Shown: positions 47,000 to 59,178, counted from the first letter of the stretch. The stretch: 64,000 nt of DNA from Mycoplasmataceae bacterium (GCA_031288285.1 JAITRQ010000005.1:1-64000); one strand, 5' to 3'. Made by a program: numbers and translations. Notes: a model not told the origin generated them from the letters alone.

Positions 47000-48089
47000 T
47001 TATTGGATTTTGTTAGTTAGAACTAATGCAGTTCTGCTAAATTTGTTAATGACATATTGAAGTAGTAGGCTAACAATGATGGAAAATAGAATAGTCAAAA
47101 TTAGTACTGTCATGCAAAAAGCCACACTATAGTTCATATGAATATTTTGGTAGAGAACGATACTCACCGTTTTGTGCAATAAATATACACCCAAAGATAT
47201 TTTGCCCGATCAAGAAAATATGAATAATAATATTTTGCTCTTGGGTCTAATAAAATAGAAAATAACAAATAAACCACAGCAAAAGGCTAATGCTGACAAC
47301 GAGGATGACTCTCCATAGAAACTTATAAAATTATTGTTATATCATGTACTTCATGACTGGTTATATCCTAGACTTCAAGATCCTTTATAGAAAACACAAT
47401 AAAATAAAATGACAATACTAATTGCTAATACTGAACCACATAAAAAAATTCTATTTTTTAATGGACTATTAGTATTAGTAAGTAAATGAAGTCGAATAAA
47501 TGCACCAATCATATACATGATTGATAAGAAAAATATAGATTTTCAAATATCAAAATTCATGAAATTTACTTCTTCACCAATATAACGATTGATAGCCCAT
47601 AACATAAAGATTAAAATTAATAAGTATCATCATTTTAAAACCTTACATAATTTATTAATAGCGCTAGATAGACAAACCACAAAGAAATAACTAACAACAA
47701 ATCACCAATGCTGCATAACTGGGTTTTGGGAATTAGAAAATTCTAAATATTGGTACCAATTATCTCCATTAAGTTTGTAACCAAAACAACAATATGCTAA
47801 AAATATTGCAAATAATCACCAAACAAAAAGTGTATTAAATGATGAGAAAATTCTTTTACCTAAGTGCGAAGAAGAATTTACAATGAAAAATCCCGAAATG
47901 ATCATAAATCCGGCCACAGCGTAAGTATGGCAGAATATGTCCATTCAATGCTGCTGATCCCCCCCCCCAGGCAGCATCGCCGGCACAATGATTCAATAAA
48001 ATTGAAATAGCAAAAAATAAACGCAATAATTCCAAACCAATATATTGATACCGTTTTTTATCGATTACTTGAAATTTATGTGTTAACAT
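47000..48089 (-). CDS. acyltransferase-3 family membrane protein, out of frame at a G10 tract
   Basis: The N-terminal frame (MLTHKFQVIDKKRYQYIGLE, LLRLFFAISILLNH) reads into ten G (C10 at 47959-47968). The rest of the protein is found one base out of register: HWMDIFCHTYAVAGFMIISG, then about nine membrane spans to SGKISLGVYLLHKTV and a TAA at 47000-47002. Removing one G (or adding two) would join both parts into about 362 residues typical of O-acyltransferases that acylate surface sugars or lipids. The written sequence is therefore an off state, or a base-call error in the tract. TGA is Trp throughout. Confidence 0.8.
47959..47968 (+). repeat. C10 (G10 on coding strand) homopolymer inside the acyltransferase gene
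   Basis: Ten consecutive C occur in an otherwise very AT-rich region, exactly where the reading frame breaks. This is a strong slippage hotspot. Confidence 0.95.
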
Positions 48090-48183
48090 TACAAAATAAG
48101 AAAAGACAAATTATTTACAAACGATTATATGAACTTATTTAGAGAATAATTAATTTAGCAGTTGACAAAAATAAATGATTAAT

Positions 48184-48231
48184 AAAAAAGAGTCACAAAT
48201 ACACAGATTTATTTACATATTTAGACTCTTT
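48184..48231 (-). terminator. terminator of the minus-strand tRNA cluster
   Basis: AAAGAGTC (48187-48194) pairs with GACTCTTT (48224-48231). Read on the minus strand it ends in a T run (48184-48189), just downstream of the three tRNA genes. Confidence 0.6.
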
Positions 48232-48252
48232 AATTACTAAAATTTGGATATC

Positions 48253-48329
48253 TGGTGGAGCTTATAGGACTCGAACCTATAACCAACCGATTATGAGTCG
48301 GGGGCTCTGACCAATTGAGCTAAAGCTCC
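48253..48329 (-). tRNA. tRNA with CAT anticodon, probably tRNA-Ile2 (lysidine type)
   Basis: 77 nt with encoded CCA. Acceptor GGAGCTT pairs with AAGCTCC, and the anticodon loop is CTCATAA. The frame of the sequence (GGxxCTTTAGCTCA, ending CTATAAGxxCC) looks more like the Ile2 tRNA of Bacilli than elongator Met. If so, it needs TilS. No initiator-type GGG/CCC anticodon stem is present. Confidence 0.85.
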
Positions 48330-48335
48330 GATACA

Positions 48336-48412
48336 TGGTAGCAGGGGTGAGATTCGAACTCACGACACCTCGGGTATGAGCCGAGTTCTCTAACCAACTG
48401 AGATACCCTGCC
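48336..48412 (-). tRNA. tRNA-Met (CAT), elongator type
   Basis: 77 nt with encoded CCA. Acceptor GGCAGGG pairs with CCCTGCT (one G-U at the first pair, as in Bacillus elongator Met). The anticodon loop is CTCATAC. T arm GTTCGAATC. Confidence 0.9.
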
Positions 48413-48415
48413 ACA

Positions 48416-48492
48416 TGGTCGGGAAGACAGGATTCGAACCTGCGACCCCCTGGTCCCAAACCAGGTGCTCTACCAAGCTAAGCTACTTCCCG
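48416..48492 (-). tRNA. tRNA-Pro (TGG)
   Basis: 77 nt with encoded CCA. Acceptor CGGGAAG pairs with CTTCCCG. Anticodon loop TTTGGGA gives TGG. It is first of three co-oriented tRNAs separated by only 3-6 bp. Confidence 0.96.
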
Positions 48493-48632
48493 TTAAAGAT
48501 ATGTTTAAATATGATACTTGTAGAAACTAGGATCTCATACATCCATATCAAGTGTTTATTATACTCAAAAATGCTTATAACTTTGTGTTAGTTAAGAACG
48601 ATAACCATAAAAAATAAGATGTGTTTTTAACA

Positions 48633-48638
48633 TATAAT
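48633..48638 (+). promoter_or_regulatory. -10 box of tRNA-Arg(TCT)
   Basis: TATAAT lies 22 bp before the mature 5' end. Confidence 0.45.
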
Positions 48639-48659
48639 CAACACCTACTCGATAATTTT

Positions 48660-48736
48660 GCGCTCGTAGCTCAGTTGGATAGAGCACATGCCTTCTAAGC
48701 CTGTTGTCGGGAGTTCGAATCTCTCCGAGCGCGCCA
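48660..48736 (+). tRNA. tRNA-Arg (TCT)
   Basis: 77 nt with encoded CCA. Acceptor GCGCTCG pairs with CGAGCGC. Anticodon loop CTTCTAA gives TCT, reading AGA/AGG. It is divergent from the other three tRNAs. Confidence 0.96.
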
Positions 48737-48740
48737 AATC

Positions 48741-48778
48741 AAAGCAAGAACAATCAAGTAACGTTGTTCTTGCTTTTT
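48741..48778 (+). terminator. strong rho-independent terminator after tRNA-Arg
   Basis: AAAGCAAGAACAA (48741-48753) pairs perfectly over 13 bp with TTGTTCTTGCTTT (48764-48776), followed by T residues. Confidence 0.9.
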
Positions 48779-48847
48779 GCTTTAAAAAAGCAAAAATACA
48801 GAAGGCTTTGTAATGAATGTTTTAATTTTTTATAAGATAATTCATTG

Positions 48848-50017
48848 GTGCGAATTTTATTGATAGGTAATTTACCTTATACACGAATTGGTGGTATTGA
48901 AAAATATCATTTTAATGTCATTAAATTATTACTCAAAAATTATCCACAAGCACAAATCGATGAATACAGCATTTGTGCTGCTTTAGAATATGATCAACTG
49001 CCGCCCATTCGCCCCGCAATACCGAATGTGAACATTATCTTGAATTCTTGCTATCAGAATAATAACTACTCACATAAATTTAATATCAAACAATATTTCA
49101 AACGTATTAGACACGGTTGTGAACAAATCACAAAACTCATGGCGCAAAATCAATATGACCTTTGTGTTTGTTCGGTATTTCATCTTGCTAAAAAAATCAA
49201 ATTTAATTTAAATAAAACAATTTTTATTCAGCACATGGATGTGTCATTTTATGACAATAGCTGTTTTACAAACGATAAATGAGCTAAACTCACATTGTGG
49301 TGAATTAAATATTTTCATAAATGTATACCAGCATTAGCAATCGCTAATGTTAGAAAAATCATTTGTTACACCAAATATGACAAGATCAAGATAAAACAAA
49401 AGTTTAAATCAACGACTCATGCTCAATTTTTCAATGTTCCTTTGGGATATGAAACTCATTTGTCAGTCCCATCACGTAATAAACCGGCCATTATTGCTTA
49501 TTGTGGTCGCATTGATAATCAACAAAAAAATATTAGTTTTTTAATTAAACTAATGAAATATTTGCATAAATTAACACCGTATCAATTGGTGTTGTGGGGT
49601 GGTGGAGAAATGGTTAAAGATTTATCTAATAAACCCAATATTGTATATCGCGGTACATATTCATCCGATACAGATTTACGAAATATTTATCAAGATGTCA
49701 AATTTGCAATCAACACTTCACGGACTGAAGGTTTTTCATATTCGTTGTTAGAAGCGATGTCACTAGGTGTACCAATCATTGTTAGAGATACATATAGCAA
49801 TGCACGATTCTTAGTGAATGGTAAAAAGAACGGTATTATTATTCCTAAAAAAATGAAGCCTCAAATTGCTGCAGCACACATTGCTTCTTTGATAAATAAA
49901 ATAGATTATGAACGGATGCAGAAAAATTGTTTATCCTTCGTGAAGAACAAATGTAATATAAAGTTGGTTAATCAAAAACTTTTAACAGCTTTTTCGTCCG
50001 TTTTAGATCATAAATAA
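48848..50017 (+). CDS. GT4-family glycosyltransferase
   Basis: 389 residues from a GTG; an in-frame TTG one codon earlier is equally possible, and there is no ATG in frame after the upstream stop. MRILLIGNLPYTRIGGIEKY is the N-terminal glycine-rich start of GT-B enzymes. IIAYCGRIDNQQKNI and SRTEGFSYSLLEAMSLGVP (EX7E site) form the donor domain. It is likely a sugar transferase to a lipid or glycan; the donor is unknown (UDP-Galf from glf is one possibility). It contains several TGA Trp codons and stands alone after the tRNA terminator. Confidence 0.82.
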
Positions 50018-50096
50018 ATTGGAATTTATATCTTGTTTTGTTGATGCGTGATGAGGTTATGATATATAATCATCTCTAAATTAAGTTTGAGAAAAT

Positions 50097-50780
50097 ATGC
50101 TATTAGATACAAGAGAAAAAAGCGCGCAACAAGATAAAGAAGGATTTAATCCAAATGTGGTAAATACTCAACGAGAAGCTTCAATTGGTGGCGGTGCAAA
50201 ATTTGCCTTCTGGTTAATGTTTGTTTTTTTGTGATTAACTATCATTGGAGGCATTATCATTACTGTTTGAAAAGTACAAAAAGGTAATTATTTTAAACGA
50301 CAACAAGAAAAAATTAATGAATCTGTATCTGGCATTGATGTGCAATTAAAAAAACGTCGTGATACATTAATCAAATTAGTTGATGCTACTCAAACATCGA
50401 TTAAATTTGAAAAATCGTTGCTTACTGATATTACAAAATTACGTAATGTTAATGTTGCGCCTAATGATCCCGATGGTTTAGTTAAGCAAGATAAAGCATC
50501 ATCTAGTGCTTTATCTAGACTATTAGCTACATTTGAAAATTATCCTAATTTAAAAACCACTGACACCATTAGAGATTTAATGAGCTCTGCTGATTATATT
50601 GAGAGAGAGATTGCCGCTTCAAGGCGTTTATATAATGCCACTGCATTACAATTTAATCAAGAAATTCAAGCGTGACCATCAAATGTCATTGCATCTTCAA
50701 TGCATTTACATAGTTTCGCATTATTTGCTGCTAGCGAACAAGATAAAAAAGACGTAAATCTAAAAATGAGCGTTGAATAA
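50097..50780 (+). CDS. LemA-family membrane protein
   Basis: 227 residues. A single N-terminal membrane span (about 38-60) is followed by a helical outside or cytoplasmic domain with IDVQLKKRRDTLIKLVD, SSALSRLLATFENYPNLK, then EREIAASRRLYNATALQFNQ and WPSNVIASSMHL. These are the conserved elements of LemA proteins, whose exact role is unknown. It is 20 bp upstream of a large membrane protein of the type often paired with LemA. Confidence 0.9.
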
Positions 50781-50800
50781 AATCGTAGGTAGTTAAGAAT

Positions 50801-52597
50801 ATGCGAGACAATTCATACAACAATGAAGTATTGCATGTTGTTGATTATTTTAACAATTCATTAATTGCTAAAAATGACAAAATTGTTAATGATGTTTTTA
50901 ATCAAAAAATTGCAGCACAATCCAAAATTGATATTGGTGCTAATCGCGTAACTGCTGATAAAATTTATGATTTAGATAAAAATATATTACGTGAAAATAA
51001 AGAGGTAAATCGTTCGCGTATAGGTATTAATTTACTACGTATTTTTGGTGTATGTCTAGCTGTAGCTGGCGCTATTTTAATATTACTGGCTGTATTAGGT
51101 CCAATACCATCACTAAACACCATCTGATATAGTGTTGGTCCTGCTTGTATTTGCGTGGGTAGTGTATTGTTTGCACTAAGTTGACGCGTAAAAAAAAGCT
51201 ATTTAATTAATCGCAGTCAATTGCAAGAATTACAAGAAACGCGATTAAAAGAATTCACTACCGCATCTCAACAATTAGCAGATATTAAAAATCATATCTA
51301 TAGTGATTTAACATTTAGCATTTTTGAGCAAACATATCCACTTATTAATTTCAATCGCTTTTTTTCTGAAACTGATTATGGCAATTGAACCGAGTGATTA
51401 AAAGATGATGTGAATTCATCGGTGTTGTTTTGTATGTCGGGGAATCTCAAAACGAATCCATTCATTATTTTAAAAACAAAATCAACCGAAATGTATGATC
51501 ATGTTTATCGTGGCAGCAAGACAGTAATGGTAAGACGCATGCGTTACGTAAACAATCGACCTAGTTTTTATATGGCACCAAAAGTAATTATTGCAACAAC
51601 CACCAATCCCGCTCCTAGATATTGAACAGCTACTAAATTATTTTTTAAATCCAATGCTGCTGAATCATTAAACTTTCAAAATATGAACGAATTTAAAAGC
51701 GAGCATAAAGCAGAGAAGTATTTCAAAAAAGACAAAAACATGGAACCAATGGATAATCCAGAATTCGACCGTTATTTTCCTTGTCAACGTGATAATGAAG
51801 TGCAATTTCGAACTTTATTTTCACCTTTAGCACAAGAGGAAATAATAAAATTAATGAAAGTAAAAAGTGATTATCTTTTTACTAAACACAAAACAATTAA
51901 TATTATTACATCACCATCGTTTGAAAACATTAATTTTAATGTCAATTACAACAATTATCAGCAAGAATTTGATTATTCCAAGATTCAGGCACATTTTATT
52001 GAAGACAATAAACTCTTTTTTAAAGATATATATTTTATGTTTGCGCCAATACTTGCAATACCTTTGTATCAGCAGTACCCATATCATCAACCAATCTTTG
52101 AAAAAACAAAACAAAAATTACTTGCTTACTCTCAAAATGAATCTATTGTAAATACGATGCACAATATTGATAATTTTAAGCATCCTCAATCCGTAACTGA
52201 CAATATTTTAAAGACCAAAAGAATTTTTGCTAATGATTTATGTGAAATTAACGAAATTATCGCGCACGGCTATCGTTCTAGTTCTAGAATAGTAATTGTG
52301 ACTGTTACTGATGTAGAAGCGGGAGTCGTAAGTGTACCAGTTACAGTTATAGATTATTTTGCTGTACAAAAATCTACCAATGTTATAAATTCCTTTGTAG
52401 ATCATTCGGCAAAAGATTTTGATACTAATAATAGTAGTTTCCGCAGTGTTTGAGTTAATTACGCAAAAACACTAAATGTCAGTAATGTTTCTAAAAAAGG
52501 TAATTTTATTTCTATGATTACTAATAAAAATATTAATTCTATCGATAAAAAAACGTATAAAGATTTTTTAAATAAAATTAATAATATTGCGGCATAA
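50801..52597 (+). CDS. membrane protein paired with LemA (DUF3137-like)
   Basis: 598 residues. Two adjacent membrane spans (about 70-95 and 108-128) follow an N-terminal polar region. The rest is soluble. The family name is suggested by the LemA neighbour and the two-span layout, not by a clear motif. DVNSSVLFCMSGN and VYRGSKTVMVRR may be core strands of the domain. The last ~150 residues (IAHGYRSSSRIVIVTVTDVE onward) look like an addition. TGA is Trp. The ATG follows GTAGGTAGTTAAGAAT, with no strong ribosome site. Confidence 0.65.
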
Positions 52598-52726
52598 ATA
52601 AGTTCTGCAAATGTTCTTTATTTTATGCGTATGTTTTTATCAATAAAATCAATTAATAGTGTTTAATTATTAACCCCGCTAATTGGTGCGCTTGTATTTG
52701 GTATTAGACTGGGTAGTAAACAAACT

Positions 52727-55555
52727 ATGCAAGAAGCAATAATTGTAAAAGGTGCAAAAGAAAATAATTTAAAAGACATTAATGTTACTATTCCCAAGAA
52801 TAAAATGGTAGTAATTACGGGCTTATCAGGCTCAGGTAAATCATCATTGGCTTTTGATACTATTTATGCTGAAGGTCAAAGGCGTTATTTAGAATCGCTT
52901 TCATCTTATGCACGACAATTTTTGGGTGGTAATGAAAAACCTGATGTTGATGCTATTGAAGGTTTGTCACCATCCATTTCGATAGATCAAAAATCCGCAA
53001 CTCATAATCCTCGTTCTACCGTTGGTACAGTAACTGAAATTTATGATTACTTACGTTTACTATTTGCGCGTATTGGTCAACCATATTGTCCTAATGGACA
53101 TGGTTTAATTGAAACATTAACTACGAAGCAAATATTGGATAAAATTGTAGATAACTTTCAAGAAAATGATAAACTTCAAATTTTAGCGCCATTATTTTAT
53201 CGTGCCAAGGGAACTTTTAAAAACGAGTTAGATAAATTACGCAGTGAAGGATTTTTGCGTGTACGTATAGACGGAAGACACTATTCGCTAGATGAATTAA
53301 TTAATTTAGAAAAAAATAAATTTCACAATATTGATATTATTGTTGACCGTGTTATTGCTCACAAAGATCATGAAACTCGTTCGCGAATTAATGATGCTTT
53401 AGAGACGTCTATTAAATATGGTAATGGCAAAGTGATTATTTTAAACAACGAAAAAGAGACTTTATATTCGCAATCTCATTCATGTAAAGTATGTGGATTT
53501 AATATTCCCGAAATGGAACCCAGATTATTTTCGTTTAATGCGCCCACCGGAGCGTGTCCAATATGTAAAGGATTGGGTTTTACATACGAACCCGATGAAA
53601 ATAAAATGATTCCCAACAAAAATTTGTCTATCAATGAAGGTGGTATAGATTATTTCAAAAACACCGTTAACACTACTTCATTAGATTGGCAAAGATTTAA
53701 TGTCATGTTAAAACATTATAAGATTGATAAAGATAAACCTTTGTTTCAATTCGCTAAAAAAGAAATGGACTTAATTATGTATGGATCTGACGAACCTATA
53801 GATATTCAACTTCATTCTAGTGGTGGTAATAGTTATTCTAAATTTGATTATGTCGAAGGTGTATTGGAATTAGTCAAGCGTCGTCATTTAGAAACCACTA
53901 GTGATATGCAGCGTCAATACTACTCCAAATACATGTCTGAAAAAATGTGCGAAGCATGTCATGGTAAAAAATTATCGCCTGCAGCTTTGTCAGTGAAGAT
54001 TGATAAAAAAGACATCATTGAAGTTACTGAGCTTGGTATTAATGAGTGTATAGATTTTTTACTAAATTTAAATTTGACCACGCAACAAACACAAATAGCT
54101 AAATTGGTACTAAAAGAGATTATTGATCGATTAACATTTTTAGATAATGTCGGCCTTGGCTATTTAACATTATCACGTTCTGCCGCCACTTTAAGTGGTG
54201 GTGAATCACAACGAATTCGTTTGGCAACGCAGATCGGATCATCACTTACAGGCATTTTATATGTATTAGATGAGCCATCCATCGGTTTGCATCAAAAGGA
54301 CAACGCCAAATTGATTGATACTTTAAAGAAAATGCGTGATTTAGGTAATACTTTATTGGTGGTGGAACACGATACAGAGACAATGCTTAGTGCTGATTAT
54401 CTAATCGATATTGGACCCGGAGCTGGTGAAAATGGTGGTCAAGTGGTAGCGATTGGTACGCCTAACGAAGTGATGAAAAACGCTAATTCAATCACTGGCA
54501 AATATTTAAAAGGAACGTGAGCGATTCCCGTACCTTCGTCTAGGCGTGCAGGCAACGGACAAAAGATTGTTATCAAAGGTGCTTCGGGGAATAATTTAAA
54601 AAATATAGACGTAACTTTCCCACTTGGCAAATTTATTGTTGTAACTGGTGTATCGGGATCTGGTAAATCTACTTTAATCAACGAAACATTAGCCAAGAAC
54701 ATTCAAAAAATATTATTCATGCCGTTTGTTAAACCCGCTCCACTAAAAAATATTACAGGCATTCAAGACATTGATAAACTAATTATGGTTTCACAAGAAC
54801 CAATTGGTCGCACACCCCGAAGTAACCCCGCAACTTACACTGGTGTGTTTGATGACATTCGTGAGTTATTTGCATCACTACCCGAGTCGCGTGCTCGTGG
54901 GTACAATAAGGGACGTTTTTCATTCAACTTACCTGGTGGTAGATGTGAAAAATGTTGGGGCGATGGAGTCATACGGATTGAAATGCATTTTTTGCCAGAC
55001 GTTTATATCAAATGTGATGAATGTCACGGAAAAAAATATAACGAAGAAACATTGGCAATCAAATATAAAGGTAAGTCTATATATGATGTGTTGGAGATGT
55101 CAGTTAGTGAAGCGTTGAAATTTTTTGATAATCACCCAAGTATTAGACAAAAATTAGAACTACTAAATGATACGGGTTTGGGATATTTAAAAATGGGTAC
55201 CTCAGCTGATAAATTGTCTGGTGGTGAGGCACAAAGAATTAAATTAGCTAAATTTTTACAAAAACGTGCTTCTAAAAATACTATTCTTATTCTTGACGAA
55301 CCAACTACTGGTCTGCACACTCATGACATTAAAAATTTGATTGCTGTTCTTAATCGCATTGTAGACAATGGTTCTACCATTATTGTGATTGAGCATAATT
55401 TAGATTTAATCAAATGTGCAGACTATATTATTGATTTAGGCCCTGATGGTGGGGAAGCTGGTGGAAAAATTGTCGCTACAGGCACACCAGAGCAACTATT
55501 AACTAAAAGAAACATTTCTTACACAGCACAATATTTAGAGAAGGTTTTGCGATAG
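52727..55555 (+). CDS. uvrA: excinuclease ABC subunit A
   Basis: 942 residues, the usual length. It is the damage-recognition ATPase of nucleotide excision repair. The first Walker A is GLSGSGKSS (32-40), the second [47 protein letters not shown] and [14 protein letters not shown] are diagnostic, as are the zinc fingers CKVCG/CPIC and CEKC/CDEC. TGA at 54518-54520 is Trp. The insertion near residue 120 (PYCPNGHG) lacks the usual CPxCG finger form. No uvrB is in the window. Confidence 0.97.
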
Positions 55556-55567
55556 AAACAAAGAATT

Positions 55568-56086
55568 ATGAAAAAATTATTAATTGTGGTTGATTATCAA
55601 ACTGATTTTGTTAATGGTAGTTTAGGATTTAAAAAAGCAGTTAAATTAGAAAAAGGGATAGTGAATAAGATTAAATTATTTATTAAGAATCATGATGATA
55701 TTTTTTTTACTATGGATACGCACGATGATGCATATTTAAATACTATTGAAGGCAAGAAATTACCAATTAAGCACGCCATTGTTAACAGCGCGGGTTGACA
55801 ATTACATGGTGAAGTCAGGAAATATGCCAAATATGGTACGATTATTACTAAATCTTCGTTTGGTGCTAGCAAACTTATGACTTTGTTAACAACATCTAAA
55901 TACAAGCAAATAGAACTTGTGGGATTAGTATCGCACATGTGTGTTTTAGCTAATGCAGTCATTAGTCAAACAGCATCTCCAAACACACCGATTGTAGTAT
56001 ATCGTCATTTAACTGCTAGTTTTAACTCTAAATTACACCAGCAAGCACTAAATGTGCTGAAACATCTACATATCAGTATTAAATAA
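55568..56086 (+). CDS. cysteine hydrolase (isochorismatase/nicotinamidase-like)
   Basis: 172 residues. LIVVDYQTDFVNGSLGF carries the catalytic Asp (about 9), TMDTHDDAYLNT EGKKLP the metal or substrate side, and VSHMCVLANA the nucleophilic Cys. Members hydrolyse nicotinamide, isochorismate or similar amides. The EGKKLPIKH segment is common in Firmicute members annotated as cysteine hydrolases. It follows uvrA by 12 bp. The exact substrate is unknown. Confidence 0.88.
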
Positions 56087-56785
56087 TTATCACAATTCAG
56101 TATGCCTTACTCAATCGCGGTATCGACTTAGTGAAACATAAACACCCAAACTAGCATCAACGGTAGCATAAAAAGACACAATTACGACAAACGCTAGAAG
56201 TGAACTACCACCAATAGAAAGACTATATACTTTATCGGTATTGTAATTATGCTTAAAAATTCATGATTCTCAATTTCGATCCCAATAAACATCGTCATCA
56301 ATAGGATGAGTGGGAGAAACGTGTGGAATAGCAGTAACGCCTAGAATGTAAATAGTAATGGAGCTAATTAACATAATCAGAATAATCCGAATGTAGCTAT
56401 TAACATTAAACCAACTTCTAGTTTGACTGCGCGCATATCCTAATAGAACAACAAGAAATAATAACGTAATTAAAATCATTGATAATGATAATCACATTGT
56501 TCAGTTTTTTCATACGTGTGGATGTGTTCAATTGTTTTGGTATTGCTCTCCAGGATGATTATCTACAGTGACACTAACATTAAAAAAACCAAATCTTTTA
56601 GGATAGATATCAGGTGCAGCATAGTCAGTATTCATGTTAGCAAGAGCGTCAGAAGGCAAAACAAAAATTAAATAAATCAAAACTATAAATGTAAAAACAG
56701 AATAAATTACAGCAATAATTCATACCGCAATTCAAATATTATTAATAACTTTTTTTTGTGTTAAATCACGTAACGGACTATCCAT
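56087..56785 (-). CDS. four-span membrane protein, unknown
   Basis: 232 residues. MDSPLRDLTQKKVINN leads into a span at about 20-42, then a polar extracytoplasmic loop (DIYPKRFGFFNVSVTVDNHP) and spans at about 110-130, 145-165 and 195-215. No family is recognised. Its stop codon lies directly after that of the cysteine hydrolase (convergent). Its start is 6 bp after the stop of the HAD gene on the same strand, so it may be the third gene of a trpS-HAD unit. TGA is Trp. Confidence 0.75.
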
Positions 56786-56791
56786 TATGAA

Positions 56792-57673
56792 TTAAAGATT
56801 AAAGAATTTTCTCAATTCAATAGCTACACCATCTTCGTTATTGGTTTGCTGAGTCATATAGCGCGCTGATAATTTAGCGGTTGTAGTACCGTTTTTCATT
56901 GCGAATCCAAAAAATGCAGTACGTAACATTTCTGCATCATTATCTCCATCGCCAAAGGCCAAACAATTTTCTAATGGGATACCATAGTAACTTGATAAAT
57001 ATTTTAAAGCCATCCCTTTTGATGAAAATACACTATTGATTTCAATGATTGTGCCAAGACCAATAACATTTCAATGACGAACAATTAATGTATTAGCAAT
57101 AGATTTTATTTCGTAAGATAAATCATCAATGTATTTATCAGATTTAATGTGTAGCAAAATTGAATGGACATCAGCAGTAATGTTAGCTAATTTTGGTTTA
57201 ATATAGCTATATTTATCAGATTTACTCGTGATGTGAAAATGGTTAAATAAAGCAAATCTTTCTTTTTCAGATTTGGGTTTTTTTCAGATAAAATCTCCTT
57301 CGGTATTTTCTACTAAAATATTATTTACATGTTTTAAAATGTTTTTGTTATTCATAATTTTTCGGAGAATATCATTTGAAAAACCCAAATTCAATGGTGT
57401 AAATTTTGGATTTGAAGGATTAGTGATATATGAACCATTGTAATTTATTAATAGACTATTTAATTTCAATTGCTCATAATATTTGATTGCTGCGCGCTTA
57501 GGTCTGCCTGTTGCAATGCAAAAAATATTACCACGATCAGTGAATTTTTTGATGACATCAATGGTGGATTGGGAAATTGTGTTATTAGATTTTAGCAAAG
57601 TACCATCCAAATCAGAAACTACTAAAATTTTGGGAATATCTACCAATTGATGTTCGCGAGAATAACTAGACAT
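56792..57673 (-). CDS. Cof-type HAD hydrolase
   Basis: 293 residues. VVSDLDGTLLKSNN gives the nucleophile Asp 21 and Asp 23. CIATGRPKRAA is motif II, SSKGMALKYL has the motif III Lys, and FGDGDNDAEML is motif IV. The IIB cap lies between. Such proteins dephosphorylate sugar or nucleotide phosphates or cofactors. The start MSSYS is chosen because its ATG overlaps the trpS stop as TAATG. A longer N-terminal extension in frame would lie within trpS. Confidence 0.9.
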
Positions 57674-58683
57674 TATTTTATTAAACCTATTTTTTGATAA
57701 ATTTGCTGTAATCGGATAGTAGAAATACTTGCGCAATATTCGGCATTGAGTTTAATTTGTTTAGCAAATATGGGATATTGCTTGAGCGCCGAATAGTATT
57801 TATCTTGAAACGACTTTAAGAAATTATTTACGATTAAAGCTAAATCTTTTTTGAATACGCCATAATTTTTACCATTGTATTGTTTTTCAATTCATTCTAT
57901 TGTTTTGTTTGTGATACAACTGTAAATTACCATTAAATTACTAATCCCAGGTTGTTTAGTAGAATCATATTTTACCTGATCAAGTGAATCTGTTTTGGCC
58001 CCCATAATTTTTTTAGATGCAATTTCGGGTGAGTCTAGTAAAAAAATAGTGCCATTTTTATTAATACTAGACTTAGACATTTTTTGTTGTGGACTAACTA
58101 AATCCATGATTCGTGCACCTTGTTTGGGAATCAATGGTTGTGGTATCGTAAACATATTACCGTAACGTGAATTCATTCTTGAGGCTATATCTCTAGTTAA
58201 CTCTACGTGTTGCTTTTGATCAGCTCCCACAATTACATAATTAACATCATAAAGCAAAATATCAGCAGCCATTAATATGGGATAAGCGAACAAACCGACT
58301 GGGATATATTCAGTACCATTATGTGCAACTAGTTTGTTACTTTTATCTTTAAATTGCGTCATACGCGATAACTCCCCCATGTTAGTGTTACACGTCAAGA
58401 TTCAATTCAATGCTAGATGAGTTCATACTTCGGATTGATAAAAAATGTGCGTTTTTTTAATATCTAGACCCATGGCAATGTAAGTGGATATCAAACTGAT
58501 TTTATGTTCGTACAAAGTTTTAGGATCATAGGTTTGTGCACTTAGTGCATGCAAGTCTGCAACAAATATATACATTTCATATTGATCCTGAAATTCAATT
58601 AGTGGTTTGATTGCGCCCAAGTAATTTCCTAGTGTAATCTGGTTAGATGGTTGAATACCAGATATCGCTTTTTGTATGGTCAT
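57673..58683 (-). CDS. trpS: tryptophanyl-tRNA synthetase
   Basis: 336 residues. [17 protein letters not shown] holds the HIGH-equivalent (PSNQ...GN), [12 protein letters not shown] follows, then [18 protein letters not shown] and the KMSKS loop as [10 protein letters not shown]. It charges tRNA-Trp; in this code the organism must also read UGA as Trp. Several TGA codons occur in the gene itself. It is followed by the HAD hydrolase with a one-base overlap. Confidence 0.97.
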
Positions 58684-58761
58684 TTTTCCACATAGATTAT
58701 AACCGCTTTAATATAATAGTTGGGAGTAGGTAAGAAGGTATTTTACAACCGAGTTAACATT

Positions 58762-59178
58762 ATGGATGGTCTGAAGATATACGTAACACCTGGATGTCTG
58801 GGATGTAGACTAGCTATGGCTTTCTTTGACCGTCACTGTATTAGTTATATTAAGAAAAACATACTTAAAGAAAAATTAAAACCTGAAGAGATCATGGATA
58901 TATTGTCTTTAAGTGAAAACGGATTTGATGATATTTTGTCTACCAGAAGTAAAGAACATCAACAGAAGCGTCGTCAAATTAACAATTACACAATTGGCGA
59001 GATGATTGAGCTAATAATTTTGTATCCACAAATATTGTCTCGTCCTATAATTATCCAGTATCATAATTCTCGTCCACAACGTTTATTAATTGGTTACAAT
59101 TCAAATGACATTGAAATATTTTTAAGAGGGTTGTATGACCAAAAACCAAAACAAGCAACGATTCCAAGTCCTGATTAA
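58762..59178 (+). CDS. spx: Spx-family transcriptional regulator
   Basis: 138 residues, an ArsC-like fold. The redox CxxC is in TPGCLGCRLAMAFF (C12, C15). LSLSENGFDDILSTRSKEH, SRPIIIQYHNSRPQRLLIGYN and EIFLRGLY line up along the full length of Firmicute Spx. Spx binds RNA polymerase alpha and reprogrammes transcription under thiol stress. An ATG at 58762 is preferred to an upstream in-frame TTG (58720). The next gene, nadK, starts 44 bp before its end in another frame. Confidence 0.93.
   Translation: MDGLKIYVTPGCLGCRLAMAFFDRHCISYIKKNILKEKLKPEEIMDILSLSENGFDDILSTRSKEHQQKRRQINNYTIGEMIELIILYPQILSRPIIIQYHNSRPQRLLIGYNSNDIEIFLRGLYDQKPKQATIPSPD

Noticed and set aside
48253-48329. Initiator tRNA-fMet
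   Set aside because: Lacks the three G-C pairs in the anticodon stem and the C1/A72 mismatch expected of initiators.
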